The notes beneath the pieces were generated by a model. The model made no database searches, was not told the origin of the DNA, and saw only the letters and a list, made by a program, of their open reading frames with translations. DNA of 64,000 bases. It comes from G020354025 sp964621455. GTDB taxonomy: Bacteria; Fidelibacterota; Marinisomatia; SCGC-AAA003-L08; TS1B11. A program made the translations under genes and the position numbers. Every line of letters starts with the position of its first letter. Position 1 is the first letter of the stretch. The stretch lies in NCBI GenBank assembly GCA_964621455.1, contig CAZULW010000005.1, positions 14,508 to 78,507 on the forward strand, read 5' to 3'. Shown one piece after another: positions 43,601 to 52,110 of the stretch.

Positions 43601-44662
43601 AGTGATACCACCTACACTCCAGCAGACTCGCTAACTGACAATACTACCTATTACTGGAAGGTGTTGGCGGTAGACCTATCCGGGGCCACCACGGAGAACA
43701 CCGGCGGGTATTATAGATTTATCTCAAACGTTGAGAATGAACCACCGTCGATGGTTTTTCTGGTAACTCCGTCAGATAGTAGTATAGAGATCACTCTCAA
43801 GCCAAACTTCTACTGGACAGAAGCCGTCGATCCTGATCCGGGTGATATGGTGGCATACGGTCTCTATTACTGGCTAAATGGTGTCAATCCTCCAGACTCG
43901 CTGATGCTCGATACAAACAGTGTTGATATTGCATCACCACTGGAGGATAACAGCCAGTATCGGTGGGCGGTAAAGAGCTATGATAATAATGGTGCCCGAT
44001 CAATCTCTGATACCGTCCTGTTCTGGACGGATGTATATCCTGAACCACCGCTTCAGTTCGCTACAGTTCAGCCAGCGAATGACACCACCGGACTGCCGAC
44101 ATCGGTGGAATTTATCTGGCACAGCGCGGTCGATCCCGATCCGCTGGATCAAATAGTATATATCCTGACATACGCTACCGATTGGTCGGATAGCTTGACT
44201 CATTCCAGAATAGAAGGGATCAGCGATACAACATTGTCCCTCACTCTTGAGGATAATACAGAATACTTCTGGTTGGTAGAGGCGATGGACAAGGACAGCC
44301 TGATCACCAGCAGCAACGACAACACACCAATTCGCTTTGTGGTTGGGAATCTTTTAGGGGTAGATGCAATTGCGGGTATCCCTGAGAAGTATGCTCTCCA
44401 CCAGAACTATCCCAATCCCTTTAACCCGACTTCAACAATCCAGTATGACTTACCGGAGGCCATCTATCTGCGGATTCTCGTCTATGATATTATGGGCCGT
44501 GAGATAGTCCGGCTCGTGGATGACCATATGGAACCCGGCTACCATCAGGTTATGTGGAACGGCCGAGACAGCGTAGGTCGGGAGGTCCCAACCGGGGTCT
44601 ACATCGCCCGGCTAGTAACGCCCCAGTATGCCAAGTCTATCAAGATGCTATTATTAAAGTAA
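40622..44662 (+). CDS. Giant secreted beta-helix/Ig-repeat protein with C-terminal sorting domain
   Basis: 1346 residues. The signal peptide ends ASGATIHVP. The N-terminal third is a right-handed parallel beta-helix built of about seven near-identical 22-24-residue rungs of the type GGGLYI...SSPTLTDVTVSGNTA (DNA 41050-41580). A fibronectin type III-like domain follows at about 425-510. Then come six or so Ig-like repeats with the recurring DNTTYYWKVVARDLAGATTE pattern. The end is a YPNPFNPTSTIQYDLPE...IMGREIV...VPTGVYI FlgD-like/type IX sorting domain. It is probably cell-surface or released and may bind polysaccharide. The near-identical rungs suggest recent repeat expansion. Confidence 0.88.
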   Translation: METAMRYSLKYTLLIWVLPLTIASGATIHVPADSTTIQAALTAAQSGDTVLVQPGTYYENITWPSVNGIKLISAGDSSNTVIDGGGIGRVIEMSWSPTPIDSTTEIRGFKLTNGGNIANGGGMFVSNASPVLTRLCVTGNTATNKGGGLYISGSSSSPTLTYVTVTGNTAGYGGGLYISGSSSSPTLTDVTVSGNTAGSGGGLYIGSNSSPALTDVIVSGNTASSYGGGLYIWGGSPTLTGVTVTGNTASSYGGGLYIWAGSPMLTDVTVAGNTASHGGGLYIIRNSSPTLTDVTVSGNTASSGGGGLYIIDNSSPTLTRVTVSSNLGAGLYFGGSSGVLVNVTITGNTSGIYVESGTPTIAGSNIAYHGTGLHNADNSNFIDADNTWWGNSAGPYHPQQNPEGLGDSVNTFVDITPFLTEPDTAAPPIPIQNLAATETGNDFISLTWDASPLGDLAGYKVYYDTDSTGFPYADTVDVGADTSYSLSGLPLSTTFYLAVTCYDTDGNESWYSEEVSAVTRILEVQNLDIGGDENLQHLVTHTPAVSFDYYDSIGEPQTTYHVQISTQSDFSSIDVWDTGEIASNATTVTYAGSSLEDGQTYYLRVKVASGGFWSVWATLEFRMNSEPSAPVAVAPINDAVVSPLVILKVLNSTDAEEDTLTYSFKIYGDVSLSTLLDSAIAVLEGQDTTSWQVAAELPDNGQYWWTASVNDGYEEGAVSDTVSFLLNAVNDAPEVFALLSPQDSAEVTTLTPLLDWEAAFDPDPVDTVRYSLYLDMPDPGVVVISTDTATSYQVVSPLSDNTTYYWRVVARDLAGATTENTGGYHSFRVNTTNDPPSEFALVSPADGAMVTDLTPIFLWQKSLDPDNDQSGILYRFYLGSDSLLTGVTPVDMDTNSYALSVDLQEDEVYYWKVVAVDSYGGETASEAWWFWTNSVNSPPVEFALADPPNGSEVALLTPTFAWHPSGDADIGDVVSYRLELGPEVDSLQVVYSGSDTTYTPADSLTDNTTYYWKVLAVDLSGATTENTGGYYRFISNVENEPPSMVFLVTPSDSSIEITLKPNFYWTEAVDPDPGDMVAYGLYYWLNGVNPPDSLMLDTNSVDIASPLEDNSQYRWAVKSYDNNGARSISDTVLFWTDVYPEPPLQFATVQPANDTTGLPTSVEFIWHSAVDPDPLDQIVYILTYATDWSDSLTHSRIEGISDTTLSLTLEDNTEYFWLVEAMDKDSLITSSNDNTPIRFVVGNLLGVDAIAGIPEKYALHQNYPNPFNPTSTIQYDLPEAIYLRILVYDIMGREIVRLVDDHMEPGYHQVMWNGRDSVGREVPTGVYIARLVTPQYAKSIKMLLLK

Positions 44663-45043
44663 GCGTCCGTGTAGTCCCGCAGGATGCGGGGCTATTATTG
44701 AAATAGCGTACGGAAAGTCCCGTCCTTGATCCCGCCACCGGCGGGGCCGTAGGCGGGGGTCCTGTTGAAGTGAGCTGGTGATTGGTAACTGGTGACTGGT
44801 GATCGGGGCTGGATAGGAGCCACACCGCCGAGCACGCTGAGGCCGCTGAGGTCTATTACTTCCTCTTTTTCTATCCTGTCAATCCTGTTATCCTGTCCAA
44901 TTCTTCCTTGGCGTCCCTTCGGCCCGCCTGGTGGCGGTCTCAGGGCGGGCTTGGCGGTTATATCTCTCCTCTGTGTCCTCTGCGCCCTCTGCGGTTCCTC
45001 TCTTCTTCGCTGCCCGCTGACCGCTGATCGCCTCCTGCGCAGC
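44663..45043. other. Repeat-containing spacer
   Basis: Holds small hairpins (CCCGCA/TGCGGG near 44677-44691; CCCGCC/GGCGGG near 44730-44744), a GTGACTGG-type run (44774-44804) and a pyrimidine-rich CTCTGTGTCCTCTGCGCCCT segment near 44968. No gene is supported. Confidence 0.5.
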
Positions 45044-46108
45044 CTACGATCCCAGGCCCAGCACCTGGTAAAGCCGGCTAAAGTCGAAGTTTGACTCGAA
45101 GATCTGCAGGAACAGTTCGAGCTTCTGGGTTTCATGGAAGCGCGTGCGCCCGAAAAACTGGTTAATCGTCTCCACCGTCTCCAGCGTTGATTGATGCGAT
45201 AAGATAATAGGCACGCCTTGTCCTTCAGCCTGCGCGATGATTTGTGGACTGGGATGCAGGTCTCCGGTCAGGATCAGGCAGCGGGTTGATGTCTCCAGAG
45301 CCGCCAGGTGGATGTCCGACCGGTCACCTCCGGTAATGACGGCCTTGTTTGGCTTTCGCCGGAAGTGAGTCAGGGCGTGGTCTACACCCATGGCCCCGAC
45401 GGCCAGGTTCTCCACCAATGCATCGGTGTACTCCTCGCCGGCCAGGATCTTGCCGTTGATACCGTCGGCCAGTTCACGAACAGTTGCCGCGGTCAGCAGG
45501 CGTTGTCGGGGAAGCAACCCCAGGATCGGGATACCCTGTCCCTCGAGAATCGGCACTACCGCATCCGAGAACAGGTCGCGTTCCCGTTTTGGTACTGCAT
45601 TAATTACCGCTCCGATCAAACGATCACCCAGGAGATGACGCGCCAGCAGAATGTCATCCCCGGTCAATCGGGCTGAATAGCGACTCACAACCAGGGTTGG
45701 CAGGTCCAGCAACTCGGCAATTTCGGGCGCTGACAGACCGAATAGGCCCCCTTCAGCCAAATCGCCGCCCCCTTCCACGATCAGGATATCGGCCTCCGCA
45801 CTTAACTGGGCAAAGGCGGCCTTAACTCGGGCCGGCAGGTCCGTTTTATCCTGCAAGGCTTTCTCCACGACCGAAGCTGTGAGCTCCACTGGAACAATCA
45901 TACTTAAAGGGGCGGCCAGGTCGAAGGTCTGCTTAATAAACTGAGCATCTTCATCGGCAAGCCGTCTCCCGGTAACGTGGGGTGTGGCGCTTACCGGTTT
46001 CAGATAGCCAGTTCTATAACCATCCTGGCGCAGGTGCTGCATCAGGCCGGCTATTAGGGCCGTCTTACCTGTGAAAGTCTCGGTTGAAACAACGAAAAGT
46101 GAGGTCAT
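45044..46108 (-). CDS. BioD-like P-loop plus DRTGG domain protein
   Basis: 354 residues. The N-terminal domain is dethiobiotin synthetase-like with a P-loop (STETFTGKTALIAGL) and an IVEGGGDLAEGG segment. The C-terminal DRTGG-type domain has ITGGDRSDIHLAALE, ending with LILTGDLHPSPQIIAQAEG. This is the architecture of the N-terminal half of long phosphotransacetylases (Pta), without the catalytic half. It is next to and co-directional with an ADP-forming acetyl-CoA synthetase, so it may regulate acetyl-CoA/acetate conversion through nucleotide sensing. Confidence 0.82.
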   Translation of the reverse strand: MTSLFVVSTETFTGKTALIAGLMQHLRQDGYRTGYLKPVSATPHVTGRRLADEDAQFIKQTFDLAAPLSMIVPVELTASVVEKALQDKTDLPARVKAAFAQLSAEADILIVEGGGDLAEGGLFGLSAPEIAELLDLPTLVVSRYSARLTGDDILLARHLLGDRLIGAVINAVPKRERDLFSDAVVPILEGQGIPILGLLPRQRLLTAATVRELADGINGKILAGEEYTDALVENLAVGAMGVDHALTHFRRKPNKAVITGGDRSDIHLAALETSTRCLILTGDLHPSPQIIAQAEGQGVPIILSHQSTLETVETINQFFGRTRFHETQKLELFLQIFESNFDFSRLYQVLGLGS

Positions 46109-46194
46109 TCTTAGCTCCTTCTACTGGATCACCTTAAAAGTCTAGCTGTCAGAGTCTGCTGCGTTGATGGATGAATCACCCATTACGGATCACG

Positions 46195-48309
46195 TTATTC
46201 GATAGACAACCGGGCATCCAGAGCGATAGCCCCCTTGTCATGAACTACCACCGGGTTGATATCCAGTTCTACGATCTCCGGAAACTCCATCACCAGTTGG
46301 GATACACGCTGAATGACATCGGTGATGGCCTTCAGGTCGGATCGTTTCTCGCCCCGCACGCCGCGCAACAGGGGAGCAGACCGAATCTCATTGATCATCT
46401 CGCCGGCTTCGCGTTCCGTTACAGGCGCTAAGCGGAACGCTACGTCCTTCAGGACTTCGACGTAGATGCCGCCCAGTCCAAACAGGATCAACGGGCCGAA
46501 CTGCGGGTCACTGCTCATCCCGACGATCACTTCTTTGCCCGGGTCGATCATCTCCTGGACCAGTGCCCCCCAGATTTCTGCATTCGGCATGTGCTTTTGG
46601 CTGCGATACATGATAAGATCAAACGCGTCGCGCACATCCTCTGCATTGTGGAGGTCCAACCTGATGCCGCCTATATCCGATTTGTGAAGGATATCTGGTG
46701 AGGCAACCTTCAGCGCAACCGGAAACCCGATGTCTTCAGCGATCTCGATTGCCTCTTCGCTGGTGCGCGCCAGCCTGGATTCAGGTAGTGTAATTCCATA
46801 TGCCGCGATAACGCCTCGTGCTTCTACTTCGCCCAGAGTCACGCGACCATCAGCCCGAACTTCGTTCAGAATTCGCTGTACTTCTTCACGGTCAACGTCA
46901 AACTGGTCGGGTTCGGTTTTGGGCTGCTCCAGGAACTGCCGATAGCGCCACATGGCCTGGAGCACACTGACTGCTCGATCCGGAGAGCGATAGTTAGGAA
47001 CGTTATTGCGATTGAGAATCTCAGCCCCAACGCGGATTTTTGCTTCACCCATAAAGCAGCCAATAATGGGTTTTTCATACTGGCCAGCCAGATCTGAAAC
47101 CAGTTCTGCCGTCTCCGAGATCTCAGTCATCACCTGGGGGGTCAGAATTACTATGACACCATTAACTTTTGGGTCCTCGAGAGCCGCCTTCAACGCCACC
47201 GCATATCGGTCAGCACCGGCGTCTCCCAGCACGTCGATGGGATTGTAAACATTAGCCGCTCCCGGCAACGCCTCGCGTAATGTCTGTACCGTCACGGTCT
47301 CGAGCTGCGTGAGGTGAAGTCCGGCGCGCTCCAGATCGTCCGTTGCCAGGATACCCGGGCCGCCGGCGTTGGTTACTATGGCAATGTAAGGACCTTCCAG
47401 GAGCGGCTGGTAGGCTAACGCCAGGCCCCAATCAAAGATATCCTGTAAGGATTTGGCCCGCAGTACACCGGCTTTTTGGAAAGCTGCTTCATATGCATGT
47501 TCCGAGCCGGCCAAGCTTCCGGTGTGGCTGGACACCGCTTTCGAGCCCGCTTCCGTCGTGCCCGATTTGAGCGCCACCACCGGTTTTCTGGCTGACACCT
47601 CTCGGGCAACATCGATGAATTCGCGTCCATCGGGCAACCCCTCGATATAGGCCAGCACGACCCTGGTTTGCTCATCATCCTTCCATTTCCGCAGCAGCGC
47701 CGCTTCGTCAACGTCGGCCTTGTTGCCCAGGCTCACGAATCGTGAGAAGCCGATCCCCTCAGCGACAGCGAGGTCCAGTACCGCTGTACACAGCGCACCG
47801 GATTGGGACATGAAGGCGATGTTGCCCTGATCTGGCATGCTGGCGGCAAAAGAGGCGTTGATGGGGCAAAAGGTATCAATGACCCCGAGGCAGTTTGGCC
47901 CGATAACGCGCAAGCCGTAATCGCGCGCGATTGCAGTGATTTCCTGTTCCCGACGAACGCCCTCCACGCCGGTTTCCCCAAATCCAGCAGTGATAACAAT
48001 AACCCCATTGAGCCCCTTTTCACCGCATTCCCGCATCACGTCCAGGACGAATCGTTCCGGGACCACAATGATCGCCAGGTCGAGCTTGCCGGGGATGTCT
48101 TTGACGCTGGCATAGGCCGGCAGACCAAGAACCTCGTCAGCTTTGGGATTGACCGGATAGACATCACCCTGGTAGCCGGAGGCTAAAATGTTGCTTAGAA
48201 TCCCATGTCCTAACTTCTCGGGATCGCGAGAAGCGCCGACGACTGCCACACTATCAGGGCAGAGAAAAGCGTCCAGTTTGTCAGTCTTTTCGTTGGCTGA
48301 GGAATCCAT
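46195..48309 (-). CDS. ADP-forming acetyl-CoA synthetase, fused alpha-beta
   Basis: 704 residues. A CoA-binding domain (VAVVGASRDPEKLGHGILSN) comes first. Succinyl-CoA ligase-like domains follow, with the phosphorylated His in SSHTGSLAGSE (about residue 258). The last part is an ATP-grasp domain (GFPVALKVASPDILHKSDIG). It converts acyl-CoA + ADP + Pi to the acid + ATP + CoA, a substrate-level phosphorylation step common in archaea and anaerobic bacteria. Both subunits are in one chain in alpha-beta order. Confidence 0.93.
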   Translation of the reverse strand: MDSSANEKTDKLDAFLCPDSVAVVGASRDPEKLGHGILSNILASGYQGDVYPVNPKADEVLGLPAYASVKDIPGKLDLAIIVVPERFVLDVMRECGEKGLNGVIVITAGFGETGVEGVRREQEITAIARDYGLRVIGPNCLGVIDTFCPINASFAASMPDQGNIAFMSQSGALCTAVLDLAVAEGIGFSRFVSLGNKADVDEAALLRKWKDDEQTRVVLAYIEGLPDGREFIDVAREVSARKPVVALKSGTTEAGSKAVSSHTGSLAGSEHAYEAAFQKAGVLRAKSLQDIFDWGLALAYQPLLEGPYIAIVTNAGGPGILATDDLERAGLHLTQLETVTVQTLREALPGAANVYNPIDVLGDAGADRYAVALKAALEDPKVNGVIVILTPQVMTEISETAELVSDLAGQYEKPIIGCFMGEAKIRVGAEILNRNNVPNYRSPDRAVSVLQAMWRYRQFLEQPKTEPDQFDVDREEVQRILNEVRADGRVTLGEVEARGVIAAYGITLPESRLARTSEEAIEIAEDIGFPVALKVASPDILHKSDIGGIRLDLHNAEDVRDAFDLIMYRSQKHMPNAEIWGALVQEMIDPGKEVIVGMSSDPQFGPLILFGLGGIYVEVLKDVAFRLAPVTEREAGEMINEIRSAPLLRGVRGEKRSDLKAITDVIQRVSQLVMEFPEIVELDINPVVVHDKGAIALDARLSIE

Positions 48310-48610
48310 TGGTCATGAAATTAGAATCAATTGCCTGGTGGGGGGGATATTATATATTGCGTATTATACGTCATATTATCCCACACATCCCGCTCTTCCC
48401 TTCGAGATCCTGTAGCACTGTCAGCTCACTTCCTGCGGGGGCTCCCTCACCAGCGGCAGGGTTCAGCCCTGCAAAAGGAGGGGTCGGTCCGCTAGATAGG
48501 AGAGGACTCCAGGCGTGATCCCGAGGCCATCTATATTCCGGGCGTATCGCAACCTGTCCCCGACAAACCGTCGGGGCCAGACGGGCGGCGGCAGCCAGAC
48601 GGGTACGCCC
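48310..48610. other. Spacer with GC-rich inverted sequence
   Basis: About 300 bases between two minus-strand genes. No gene seen. It includes GACAAACCGTCGGGGCCAGA- and GGCAGCCAGACGGG-like short repeats and an AT-rich segment (48345-48375) that may be a promoter for the ADP-forming synthetase. Confidence 0.4.
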
Positions 48611-50002
48611 CTACCGCGACCTGGCCACCTGAAGCGCGGTAGTGGTAGTATAATATTTGGCCAGCATATTAGGCACCTCCCAATCCGGCAGTTTCCCATC
48701 AACCAGATACTGTAAGTACCTCTCCATTACCTGGCTAAAGTGGGCTTCATGCCCCACACGATATTGGTCCGGAATAACGACCAGCCAGCTATCTCCCTTC
48801 TGCTCCAACGCAAGCCCGGGATAGGTCGCCGCCAGTTCGTCAATCGCTTCTTTCAGTGCTTTTTCAAAATCCGGTCCTCCCGCACCGCTGACCGGTTCAA
48901 CGGACAGTTGGGGAGTATAATTCTCCGCTGCGCCCTGCCGGATCACCAGGTTGGCCTTGCTGCCGCGCATGATGGAGAAATGGGTATCACCACCACCGGG
49001 TGGGGCCTGAAAATTCCAGACTACTGATACCTTTGCATGGACATCCTTGATCTTGTATATGATCTCGCCGTTTGCGTACACCCGCAGTGCCCCGTCCTCA
49101 CCCATATCTTTGGTGAGATACTCGGGGAACTCTGACAGTCTCGTTACCTTTCCAAACTGCTCGAGAGTGATGATAGTCGGCCAGCGCTTAGCCACCAGGA
49201 TGTCAACATCGTGCTGGTAATCGAGGCTTTGTTCGGGGAAGCACTCCCACTGAACCAGGTCAACCAGGTGCGTGGTTACATCTACCAGTCCCTCGCCTTG
49301 TTGGGTAACGTCAAAATACCATGCCGGCCGCTTGATTGGATTCCCTGAAACATACTTGAAAAAGTGGTGCACGCTCTCCTTGGTGACCGCCGGGTTCTCC
49401 ACACTTCCCCTTTCCAGCTTGCCGAAGATAGATGGCATGAGCGACAGTTCCTTCTGAAGGATAGTATTGATCTCGGACCGTTCGGTCATGATATCATAGA
49501 GCAGAACGCCATGTTCCTCCGCGGAGGCGAAGGTTTCCTTGAGCAGGGCAAAGCCGTCCGGATCGATACACATGGGCTTGTCGGACAGGACGTTGATGCC
49601 GGCGTCCACTACCGCCTTGATGTACGCCGTCTTCTTGCCGTTATTCCCGGCGGTGACCATCACGTTGCCCAGTTTGTCCTTGAGCATTTTCTCCAGGTAG
49701 TCCGGACCAAGATACACCTTTTCTTCCCAGCGGGTAGGGTTGTCGGTCCGCGTATTATATCCCTCAACCTGCTGCAGATGGTTTTGCACGTCGGGCCCTT
49801 CCGGCGCATAGACATGCACGACAGGGTCCACCTGGCTGTACATGATTTTCTGCACCAGGCCGGCATGAAAGTGGCCCGGATCCAGTGTAATGAGTTTCAC
49901 TTCATTATCCGCGCCAGTAAAACCACCCTCCCGGGGTGCACATGATCCGATGATAAAAAGCATCAGAACGCCTTTCGTTATTTCTTGCAGTGTTCGAAGC
50001 AT
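48611..50002 (-). CDS. Gfo/Idh/MocA-type oxidoreductase, predicted lipoprotein
   Basis: 463 residues. The signal ends LFIIGSC, a likely lipobox. The Rossmann-like N-terminal half has VKLITLDPGHFHAGLVQKIM and VLSDKPMCIDPDGFALLKET. The C-terminal domain is that of the putative oxidoreductase family (pfam Oxidoreduct_C), with YFDVTQQGEGLVDVTTHLVD. Members probably act on sugars or sugar-derived compounds in the periplasm using a bound cofactor. An aldo/keto reductase with a Tat signal is encoded upstream on the same strand, so the two may share a substrate. Confidence 0.82.
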   Translation of the reverse strand: MLRTLQEITKGVLMLFIIGSCAPREGGFTGADNEVKLITLDPGHFHAGLVQKIMYSQVDPVVHVYAPEGPDVQNHLQQVEGYNTRTDNPTRWEEKVYLGPDYLEKMLKDKLGNVMVTAGNNGKKTAYIKAVVDAGINVLSDKPMCIDPDGFALLKETFASAEEHGVLLYDIMTERSEINTILQKELSLMPSIFGKLERGSVENPAVTKESVHHFFKYVSGNPIKRPAWYFDVTQQGEGLVDVTTHLVDLVQWECFPEQSLDYQHDVDILVAKRWPTIITLEQFGKVTRLSEFPEYLTKDMGEDGALRVYANGEIIYKIKDVHAKVSVVWNFQAPPGGGDTHFSIMRGSKANLVIRQGAAENYTPQLSVEPVSGAGGPDFEKALKEAIDELAATYPGLALEQKGDSWLVVIPDQYRVGHEAHFSQVMERYLQYLVDGKLPDWEVPNMLAKYYTTTTALQVARSR

Positions 50003-50261
50003 TTATGACCTCCCTTTTTTCTGCTGGTAAAATTCAATACTGAGATAGCACACGGATTCTACGAGACTGTTGAGTACATTTTCCGCATACTTCTCATATT
50101 TTGTATGGCCTCAAAGCACTGTGGATAGCTACGGTTATAAACTAAGGTGTATATACAACCATATCCAAGGTTCTATTTGCGCCTCTGTCGAAGCATCCGC
50201 TGCCTCTCTATATCCTGTTGATCAACTATATCCCCGACCCGGCCCGCGTGTACGAACGCGT

Positions 50262-51170
50262 TCAGGCTTTCAACGTCTTGTCGATCCGCGCGATGCTGTC
50301 GTCGATTTCCTCCTTACTGAGCATTCCAATGTTTATTACGTCGACAAGGTCGTTACCCAGCACGAATTTTAATGAAGCGTCTTTTTCCTCGGGCTTGACG
50401 AGTGTGCCTTCGCCAAAAATCTTTATTCCGACGACGGCTTTGCCGTTTTCCCGCGCTTTCAGGAGGGTCCTGGAGATCGCTTCCGGGCTGTCATCCATCT
50501 TGGCTCCGGTATGGTTGATGCGGGCTAAAATGACATCCACCCAGGGATGTTCGGCAGCGATCTTAAGGGCATCATGATTGTGAAATGAACAACCAACCGC
50601 GCGAATCACCTTTTTCTGTTTCAGTTCGGAGAGCTCGTCCCGTATTCCTTTGAACTCCTCGGGCCATCTCGAATTCTGGACGCAATGGATGAGACAGATG
50701 TCGAGCAGGTCCACGCCAAGTTCCTTGCGGAAGCGATTAACTTCCTGGATCGCCCCACCAGACGGCTGGAGCCAATCATTCTTGCGGGGCCAGATTTTGC
50801 TGGACAGGACATAACTGTCTCGCGGGACTTCCGCCAGCGTTTTTCTCACAAATGGATGGGAGCCGTAGAGGTCGGCCATATCAATATAATTTAGGCCCTG
50901 ATCGATGCCGTGGAGGAGGAGCTCAGAAAATGCCTTTTGACCGAGCTTGGTATGATCCGACGACCGTTTCCAGCCCCGCATCCCGGTTCCCATCGCGAGG
51001 CGGGACGCGACGATTCCGGTTGTTCCCAATTCCACCCGGTCGCTGGCCTGGCCGGAAGCTGGTGCTTTCTTCTCTGCATCGAGGCCCTGCATCCAGGCCG
51101 GAGTCGCAGCAAGCGCGCCCGCTCCGAGCAGTGACTTTTCCAAAAATTGCCGCCTGGTTATTTCACTCAT
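50262..51170 (-). CDS. Tat-exported aldo/keto reductase
   Basis: 302 residues. The Tat signal is TRRQFLEKSLLGAGALAATP. The TIM-barrel has the AKR residues: NYIDMADLYGS (Asp and Tyr), SSKIWP (Lys) and CLIHCVQN (His). An NAD(P)-dependent reductase exported folded is unusual, as free NADPH is scarce in the periplasm; many such paralogues keep their cofactor bound. It is about 260 bases upstream of the Gfo/Idh/MocA lipoprotein on the same strand. Confidence 0.86.
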   Translation of the reverse strand: MSEITRRQFLEKSLLGAGALAATPAWMQGLDAEKKAPASGQASDRVELGTTGIVASRLAMGTGMRGWKRSSDHTKLGQKAFSELLLHGIDQGLNYIDMADLYGSHPFVRKTLAEVPRDSYVLSSKIWPRKNDWLQPSGGAIQEVNRFRKELGVDLLDICLIHCVQNSRWPEEFKGIRDELSELKQKKVIRAVGCSFHNHDALKIAAEHPWVDVILARINHTGAKMDDSPEAISRTLLKARENGKAVVGIKIFGEGTLVKPEEKDASLKFVLGNDLVDVINIGMLSKEEIDDSIARIDKTLKA

Positions 51171-51262
51171 AGCCGGTTTATCTCATGTATGTCTTTAAAA
51201 CCTGCTGGATATTCTATGCCTAAAACTAAACGATACTTTCCATTATTCCAAGGTTCTGTTTG

Positions 51263-51533
51263 CCAGGACATCCCCCGAAATAATCAGGTGGAAATCATCG
51301 ATGTTTGCCGCCTCTCTTCCATACGGGTCATTGCGAGAGAGTCCCAGGTAGGCCCGTGGTCGTCATTGCGAAGGAGTCCCGACGCTTCGGTCGGGACGAC
51401 CCTGGCCGTACCCGGCCACGGGGAGGCCTGTGGCAATCCAGTAAGAATGGGTAAACGGGATCGCCACACCCCCCGACGCTTCGGTAGGGGGATTCGCGAT
51501 AACTGTATGGGGATATGTCGGGGGAATTCCTGT
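51263..51533. mobile_element. MITE-like element, copy 1
   Basis: 271 bp with imperfect terminal inverted repeats: left CCAGGACATCCCCCGAAA (51263-51280), right TGTCGGGGGAATTCCTGT (51516-51533), 14 of 18 matching. Flanking 7-mers CTGTTTG (51256-51262) and CTGTTTA (51534-51540) are a probable target duplication with one change. The interior has TCATTGCGA and CGACGCTTCGGTCGG-type palindromes and no gene. The left 38 bases match the right end of copy 2 in inverse orientation. Confidence 0.75.
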
Positions 51534-51585
51534 CTGTTTACGCCTTTTCTGAAGCGTAATTTACGTTAGCAGCGACCGCTGATAC

Positions 51586-51674
51586 AGGATCTGATTGCCT
51601 CGGCACACGTCTCACACCTTGCATGATGGGAGTGCTGCATAAGTAATTACTCCAACGGCTAAAGAATCAGATCC
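51586..51674 (+). other. Possible structured leader segment
   Basis: GGATCTGATT (51586-51595) is the exact complement of AATCAGATCC (51665-51674), enclosing about 70 bases. It lies upstream of the ilvD operon on the same side and could be the closing stem of an RNA. Nothing in it matches a riboswitch I know. Confidence 0.35.
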
Positions 51675-51958
51675 CCGGGCCGATAGCGGATAGAAAGGAT
51701 GGACCGGCGCCAGGGAACAAGGAAGCGAAAAAATGTACTTGCAATTACCGGAGGGACTGCCGTAGAATCGGCTCTAACAAAAGGTGAGATTACCTGGCGT
51801 TAAGTATCGTGAGTAAGCAGCCTGCATATCACCCTTCCCGCTGGAGCCCCCTGGGTTCACAAGGAACTAGCGTGCAGGTGCTGCTGCCGATCGGCGATCT
51901 TCATATCGTCGCTGTAATTATTGGGATTATCGTACAACCCGTAAACCTGGCTCTGGCA

Positions 51959-52045
51959 GGCTAGTTAGGCGGGCAGTTAATCCCAATCGCACCATCACTT
52001 AAAATTCCCTAACTAGCCTAAAAAAAAGATCGGGATTAACTGCCC
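51959..52045 (+). promoter_or_regulatory. Interleaved hairpins in the ilvD leader
   Basis: Arm B GGCTAGTTAGG (51959-51969) pairs perfectly with 52008-52018. Arm A GGGCAGTTAATCCCAATC (51971-51988) pairs with 52028-52045 with one mismatch. The order B-A-B'-A' allows either two alternative hairpins or a pseudoknot. An A8 run (52020-52027) separates B' and A'. The segment ends about 65 bases before the ilvD start, a position suited to control of the operon. Confidence 0.55.
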
Positions 52046-52110
52046 CGGAGAGCTGTGCCTTTGGTTTAGGTGTAGTGCGGACAGGATTTTTAAAATATAG
52101 GAAACCATGT

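Noticed and set aside
51541..52110. T-box or leader-peptide attenuator for the ilv operon
   Set aside because: No T-box consensus, no run of Val/Leu/Ile codons in a short ORF and no terminator with a T-run was seen; only unexplained paired segments remain.
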